From Orobanche coerulescens (taxonomy: Eukaryota > Streptophyta > Magnoliopsida > Lamiales > Orobanchaceae): a stretch of 64,000 bases of DNA. Of the stretch, positions 58,484 through 64,000 are shown one piece after another. The DNA lies in the NCBI GenBank assembly GCA_033398695.1, contig CM065809.1:177186501-177250500 (forward strand), given 5' to 3'. The first letter of the stretch is position 1, and every line of letters begins with the position of its first letter. Under the pieces are notes generated by a model, which was not told where the DNA came from, ran no database searches, and saw only the letters and a program-made list of their open reading frames with translations. The translations under genes were made by a program, and so were the position numbers.

Positions 58484-61079
58484 TCAAAACAAAGCCCGCG
58501 ACAAAGCGGCAGCTGCCGCGGTAAAAACGAGTAACCCAGCGGAGACGGCGACTGCAGAAGAAGCAGAGTTACCACCAGGAGTGGGAGCTGGTGCACCTTC
58601 ATTAGCTCCGACGCCAGCTGTCGGAGCTCCAGCAACAGAGCTCGGAGATGCAGCAGTGGCCGGAGAAAGAGCTGTAGAGTCAAAAGGAGTGTATATGCTT
58701 TTATATAAAACTTCACTCTGGGAATCATGAAAAGATCAAACCATATACATAAATATAGTATATGTTAACCGACATATGATGATCAACACGGTTTGGATTG
58801 AATAAAAGCACGGTACATTTTTTTTTAATAAAAGCACGGTACATTTCTAGAATACTCGTCGAGCAATGTGTTTCCCGGATCCATAAATGATTTCTCGGAT
58901 CGCACTGATCATCTCAGTCGAGAAATATATATCTAATCGGATCCTAGAAATGTAACAGTTTAAAAAACAACATATTTCAGGTGAAACATTCTTTACTCAT
59001 AGTCCCGGAAGCACGGGTGTACACGTAAAATAAGACATGACAAGAGATACGGGAACACATACGACTAAAAATTCTAAATTCTAATTTGAAGTATTCATGC
59101 TTCATATCTCAAAGCATTATTCAATTCCACAAATGCCACCCTGGAGACTTAAATTAAATTAGATCAAAAATATATGTGTATATATATATAGGGGAGCTTT
59201 ATTTTCAGAACTCTCTTAAGTGCAAGAACTCCTCTAAACCAATGAGATTTTTTTAAATATTAAAAAATATTTTTAATTCAAAGGGTATTATAGTAAAATA
59301 CAATTTTTATATTATTTTTGAATTTTTTTATTAAATATAATAGCCCCTACTGATGATAACCCTACTATATCGATAACCCCTACTATATAGTAGGGGTTAT
59401 GATCAGTAGGGGTTGTATGCATTGACATGATGTACATTATCGTTATTAGAAGTCTGAGTGGTTACGCATGATTCAGTGTTCTGAAAATAAAGTTACACCG
59501 TTGACACATTTCAAAACTAAATTACCAATTGAAGGGAGTATTATACAGTAAACACAAATCTTAAAGACAAGCCACAATAGATACATGTCAAAATCACAAT
59601 GGACCACACAATTCGGTTGCACAAAATAAAATCCTACTTAAAGCAAGCAGATAATTTATGAGCAATAAATGACAGACTCACCACCCACCCACACGTGAAA
59701 ACAACCAGGAAAGAATTGCAATTTCAAAAATCCCAGAAGAAGATACTACAGGTAGGGCTGTGACCGACCGAACTATACCGAATAATAGGATGGTTTGGTT
59801 TGGTCCGGTCCAATTTTTCCTTCTTATTATTCGGTCAGTATTTGATCAAATATCATAAATTAAGGTTTGATTCGAGTTCAAAGCATATTTTTTTTGGTTT
59901 CGATGTTTGATTCGGCTCGGTATTTCGGATCGAATGTTTGCAAATAGTTAGGTCGGAATTTTAAACAACTTTTCTAACAAATGTTTTACAAATACAAAAA
60001 TAAGACCGGACCGGACGGTTCGATCCGGGAACTATTAATGGACAGGGGGTTTAAATAATTTAAAATGTCGGACCGTGTTAAGTTTGGTCCGATTTGCACT
60101 GAATCCAAATTTAACGTTTGATTTGATACTTGATTGCACGAATCGAACTCAAATTAAGCATTTTCGAGCCGAATATCTGGAGCCGAATCGAACATTTAAG
60201 TTCACTCACAGGCCTAGACACAGGGTAAATGAAAGTTACCTGGAATTAACCACACAAAAAGAAAAAGAAAAAGAAAAATGAGGTAAAATGTGATTAGATT
60301 TATGTACCTGGGGCAGCACCAATGCCAGTGCTCACTGTTCAAGGAAGAAAATAAAACACTTATTTCCAACATACAGAAAAGAGTAATTCGGAAATCCTCA
60401 AAAGTAAATAAAAATCTAAAAACAACTGTTACCGAGCAGTACAAAAATCATTTATCCACAAGAAAAGAGTCAGCAGACCATTTTTTACAGTCTAGGAGAA
60501 CATTATAAGACCCAAAATTATTCTCCGAAATAAAAACTATGCCCTAAAAACTTGGCCCATTCCAAGATATCTTCAATTATCGACAAAATTTTTAGGGATT
60601 AAGCGAAAAGTCGAGGGGTAATTTTAGAAATTAACCAAGTAATTTTAGAAATTAACCACATAAAAAAATTGAGGTAAAAAAATCGAGAAATGAACCGGAA
60701 TCTGCAGCAAAAACACCGACGAATGAAGAGACTTACCGGCACAGTTGCTAACATCAAGAGGGGACACGCGACAGGCAGCTGGGAGGGCCAAGGCCTTGGT
60801 CATGTTGAGCGTGACACCCAACTGCGCGCTGTTCCGAAAAGTCTCGCAAATGCACTGGGCGTCGGTTTTGAGCACCGTCTTCAGCCCCGAGCAGCAAGTC
60901 CCTTCCGGCTTCTTTGCCGTGCTCCCCTCCGTCACGTACGACAGACAGTCCGCCATGTTCAGAACCAGGCTGGAGCAGTCCACCGATGGAGCCGGCGCCG
61001 AATGAGCTGCCGAGATGACGCAGGCGGCCGAGAGAGCGTAGATCACGCAGACCAGAGGGAGTCTAAAGCCCGGTGCCAT
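58484..61079 (-). CDS. GPI-anchored non-specific lipid transfer protein (LTPG type)
   Basis: Three exons join in frame: complement(60737-61079), a 27-nt microexon complement(60308-60334) and complement(58484-58671), giving 185 residues. A signal peptide ([20 protein letters not shown]) precedes the eight-cysteine motif: C in VDCSS, MADC, TCC, CIC, AAC and SNC. A Pro/Ser/Ala-rich linker follows. The C-terminus ([11 protein letters not shown] then a hydrophobic tail ending ALSRALF) fits GPI attachment. Family role: binding and moving lipids at the outer plasma membrane or cell wall, for example in cuticle formation. An upstream in-frame ATG at 61115 would weaken the signal peptide. Everything looks functional. 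Intron 2 (1636 bp) holds two MITEs. Confidence 0.9.
59191..59499. mobile_element. MITE in LTPG intron 2
   Basis: The ends GAGCTTTATTTTCAGAAC and (complement) GTAACTTTATTTTCAGAAC are inverted. The centre contains the palindrome AACCCCTACTATATAGTAGG. No clear TSD was seen and the superfamily is unknown. Confidence 0.55.
59753..60216. mobile_element. hAT MITE in LTPG intron 2
   Basis: TAGGGCTGTGA and (complement) TAGGCCTGTGA ends flank GGTTCGG/CCGAAC-rich subterminal sequence, as in the other hAT MITEs here. The TSD is decayed (ACTACAGG/GACACAGG, five of eight). Confidence 0.6.
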
Positions 61080-61200
61080 TTTTCTGAAAAGCCTCTGGAT
61101 GAAGGAGAGATGCAAAATAGAACAAACAAAAACGGCAAAAATGGAGTGCAGATAGAATTTTAAGGTGGTGGGTGGGTGGAGCTTCTATCGTGCTGTGTGT

Positions 61201-61209
61201 ATTTATAAA
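61201..61209 (-). promoter_or_regulatory. TATA box of the LTPG gene
   Basis: CTTTATAAATAC lies about 120 bp upstream of the ATG in minus sense, at a plausible distance for a short 5' UTR. A CT-rich stretch adjoins it upstream. Confidence 0.6.
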
Positions 61210-61775
61210 GAGAGAGAATCAGGGATGGACAGTAGTGGAAAAAGTGAAGGGTTTGGGGGGTAAAATTGGAAATGCGAAAAGGGGACGCGCGGAGGCGAGG
61301 AATGGATTGAGGTGTCAGCTTATTATGTGCTAGAAATGATGGCTTCTTCGTTGTAGGGTTTTAAAATACAAGAGGCATTATTCAACCCGTGCCATGCACG
61401 GTATTTGGTTGAATATCTATGTGTTTTGTACGTAATGTTGGGGCAGACGGTTGAATGAGCAGATGATAGAATTTAAATGCCTTTTAAAGAAGTTTATATA
61501 TTTTTTTATTGTTATTGTCCTTTTATTTTATTATAGTGCAAAAAACAATCTTGTACTTATGTAATAACACATTACAATAAGATGGCAGACAAACGGGCAA
61601 CAAATTGCGCCGCAATCCCCTTTTGAATGGCAAAACCAATCCTACTAAAAATGAAGTTTATATGTAATTAGTTATATGAAATGAGGCTTTACTAACCCGT
61701 ATGTTGCTCCGGGATTGTTTTTGGTTTATTCAACCCGTGCGATGCACCGATTGTATCTAAGATTCCATAGCTAAA
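61210..61775. other. LTPG upstream region and AT-rich spacer
   Basis: No gene seen. It contains CCCGTGCCATGCACGG (61389) and CCCGTGCGATGCACCG (61736), short near-palindromes that recur at about 62259 and 62321. Confidence 0.5.
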
Positions 61776-62236
61776 ATTTAACCATCTTGTAATTTATACT
61801 ATCATTTAAAAGTTCATTTTAATCACCTTGTGTATTAGAAGATGCACGTGTTTTGTGATGTTTATCATATCTTTTGTATTTAAATTAGTTTATTTACATT
61901 AAAAGTTACAATTACAATAGTCTCTTCATATATTTACAATTAAAAGTTACAATTAAATCCCCCTTTCACATTAAATTAAGGGGGATAAGTATTGTATAAT
62001 ATATAGATTTAACCATCTTGTAATTTATACTATCATTTAAAAGTTCATTTTAATCACCTTGTGTATTAGAAGGTGCATTTGCATTGTGATATTTATCATA
62101 ACTTTTGTATTTAAATTAATTTATTTACATTAAAAGTTACAATTAAAATAGTCTCTTCATATATTTACAATTAAAAGTTACAATTAAATCTCCCTTCCAC
62201 ATTAAATTAAGGGGGATAAGTATTATATAGTATAGA
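61776..62236. repeat. 231-bp tandem duplication
   Basis: ACCATCTTGTAATTTATACT starts at 61781 and again at 62012. The two copies stay closely alike through TTAAATTAAGGGGGATAAGT. Confidence 0.85.
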
Positions 62237-62828
62237 TATATAACGAGATATTCAGAGTCGTGCGATGCACACGTAATGTATTTAATTGTTCATTGCATAA
62301 TGTTATATCTTGTATTCAGATCCGTGCTATGCATAGGAGTTGTACCTAATTATTCATTCCGTAATGTTTGTGTAAATTGTTGAAGTGTAAGTAAGACGGT
62401 GCATCTAATTGAAATGTGTCGCGTAATATTTAGCTAAGTAGTTATAAAATAAGTTGAGTTAAACGAAGCTTAAACGCATACAACTCTATCAAAATAAGAT
62501 AACCACCGACGTTCATATGAATGTCGATATTTTAGTTTTTCATTTGCTTGCACTTTTTGCACCATTTGCATTTTACTTGGGGTGTTTTGAGTGGCAGTTG
62601 TGCGTTATATATTTTGTGGGCTTTTTGGTGTAACTCTCATATTCTAGCTCACCGTAGTCTCCAGGTGCCTAAGTGGCTCGAGTACATATTTGCTTATCTT
62701 GATGTCAATCTTATCATTTAAAAATTTCCAATCTAGCCGTGAGATGTCAACCCCGTAAAAAAATTATTAAGCTCAATATCACACCTTTAGTCCAAAAATA
62801 ATGCCAAAAAAATTAATCCAACCAACAA
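62237..62828. other. Spacer, no gene seen
   Basis: Mixed AT-rich sequence with the remaining GTGCGATGCAC-like words. No coding similarity recognised. Confidence 0.5.
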
Positions 62829-62882
62829 CCAACTATATCATTTAATTAAGCCATAACAACCAATTCCATACCCAAAAATAAT
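62829..62882. repeat. 54-bp direct repeat, copy 1
   Basis: Identical to 63527-63580 (starts CCAACTATATCATTTAATTA). The pair brackets the foldback element. Confidence 0.85.
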
Positions 62883-62901
62883 GATTTAAGATCATTTGAG
62901 G

Positions 62902-63494
62902 ACCAAACCTTTTTTACATACCAAGGGACTAATCTCCACCCTCCATCTTCCCTCCATCTTTATTTGATCTAATGGATGAGATTAATCCCAACAATTTAAA
63001 AAACCCACTTTCATCATTTTTTTTCAAATATCAATATCTTTCAAACCGTTAATCGTTAAGTCAAAAAAAAAATATACCGTTACGACGAGCATTTAATTAT
63101 CTTTCTATAGATAGGCACTTTGATATATTTTCGACAATTTTTTTTCGCTTTTTTCACGTTTTTTTTCGTGGCCGAAAAATCACATATGATATATCATATG
63201 TGATATGTAATATCATATATGATATATCACATATGATTTTTTCGGCCACGAAAAAAAAACGTGAAAAAAATGAAAAAAAAATTTTGTCGAAAGTATATCA
63301 AAGTGCCCGTCTATAGAAAGATAATTAAATGCTCGTCGCGATGGTGTAATTATTTTCGCTTAACGATTAACGGTTTAAGAGATATTTAAATTATAAAAAA
63401 TGTATGAAATATTAAATGCTTTTAATCTCAACCATTGATTTCTTTTTGGATGGATGGTGGGAATGAGTCCCTTGATATGTAAGAAAAGTTTGGT
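62902..63494. mobile_element. Foldback (long inverted repeat) element
   Basis: The ends ACCAAACCTTTTTTACATA and (complement) ACCAAACTTTTCTTACATA lead into arms that pair along almost the whole 593 bp. Pairing is nearly perfect around the centre (about 63096-63330, GTGGCCGAAAAATCA on both arms). No coding sequence. A clean TSD was not seen. Confidence 0.75.
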
Positions 63495-63526
63495 ATTTAA
63501 TATAACTCTACTAAAAAATAATACAT

Positions 63527-63580
63527 CCAACTATATCATTTAATTAAGCCATAACAACCAATTCCATACCCAAAAATAAT
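63527..63580. repeat. 54-bp direct repeat, copy 2
   Basis: Exact copy of 62829-62882, on the right side of the foldback. Confidence 0.85.
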
Positions 63581-63639
63581 ACCGAAATTTTATCCATATC
63601 ACACCATTTTTATAACAAAAAATTCTGCTATGTTAACTC

Positions 63640-63955
63640 ACATTAGCCCAAAATCCGTTTAGTAGTCAAGGCCCAATATTTGTTTAGTTAAAGATTCGCA
63701 GCCCATTTACCGTTTAGCCCAAATTTCGTTAAAGCCCAAATCAATTTTCGAATACCCCTATTGTTGTGGCCCAACATAAAAATTCAATGATGGTTTTAAA
63801 ACAACTAAACCTAATTTCACTTCATTAGCTAACCCTAATTTATCTCTCACCCACAAACCATCTGCCTCTCACATTCATTTCATTTGCAGTCACCAAACAA
63901 ATCTAACCTCTTTTCCTTTACAGCTCTTGAAAATCGAACACATATACACTACTGT
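63640..63955 (+). promoter_or_regulatory. Possible promoter of a gene beyond the right edge
   Basis: Contains several GGCCCA/AGCCCA words (site II-like), an AACCCTAAT telo-box-like word at about 63832 and a CT-rich leader. The combination is common before plant translation-related genes. An ATG at 63958 is open to the window end, but nothing can be identified. Confidence 0.3.
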
Positions 63956-64000
63956 ATATGGTTGTTTGTTATCGAACAGATACATCAAACAAATGTATTT

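Overview
This window is nuclear DNA from a flowering plant, most likely a eudicot. The evidence is GT-AG introns, Tekay-type and Athila-type Ty3 retrotransposons, DUF1985/Ulp1 and FAR1-like MULE genes, Stowaway, hAT and Mutator MITEs, and one lipid-transfer-protein gene. I cannot name the species. It is overwhelmingly transposon DNA: I find one convincing host gene, a GPI-anchored lipid transfer protein (LTPG) at 58.5-61.1 kb on the minus strand.

Region 1 (1-18.8 kb) is a large Mutator-like element with two convergent genes. At the left is a spliced DUF1985-Ulp1 (C48 protease) gene, now frameshifted. At the right is a two-exon MULE transposase whose first catalytic Asp reads as Tyr. The element's introns and spacers are filled with arrays of a short self-complementary motif (CACGATCGTG and variants). 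A chromodomain Ty3 element (LTR-A, 5401-14706, TSD CATCG) has inserted into one of these arrays.

Region 2 (18.8-33.8 kb) is AT-rich. It holds a decayed FAR1-like gene, a hAT transposase remnant and many MITEs, several with perfect target-site duplications (TSDs). These include a hAT MITE nested in a Mutator MITE, and a solo LTR full of TACGTA palindromes.

Region 3 (33.8-58.1 kb) is a nest at least three levels deep. A LINE ORF2 is split by a 22-kb array, LTR-B/internal/LTR-B/internal/LTR-B, that has a single outer TSD (AAGAT). The middle LTR is in turn split by an Athila-like element (41004-49978, TSD ATCAC) that lacks reverse transcriptase and integrase but keeps gag, part of protease and the env-position ORF.

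Region 4 (58.1-64 kb) holds the LTPG gene, with a 27-nt microexon and two MITEs in an intron, then tandem repeats, a foldback element and a possible promoter of a gene beyond the right edge.

The most interesting pattern is shared by unrelated elements. Each family carries its own dense array of CG-rich self-complementary motifs: CACGATCGTG in the MULE, paired CTCGACCGTGTC dyads in LTR-A, AGCGTGCGCT in LTR-B, GTGCCGCGGCAC in Athila, TTACGTACGTAA in the solo LTR. In the four LTR families the array lies directly upstream of a recognisable TATA box. For the MULE, the pairing of a DUF1985/Ulp1-type ORF with element-wide motif arrays resembles the VANC/VANDAL sequence-specific anti-silencing system of Arabidopsis. 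Many frameshifts may be genuine decay, but differences between LTR copies cluster at CTG/CAG/CCGG sites, so consensus errors must also be considered.
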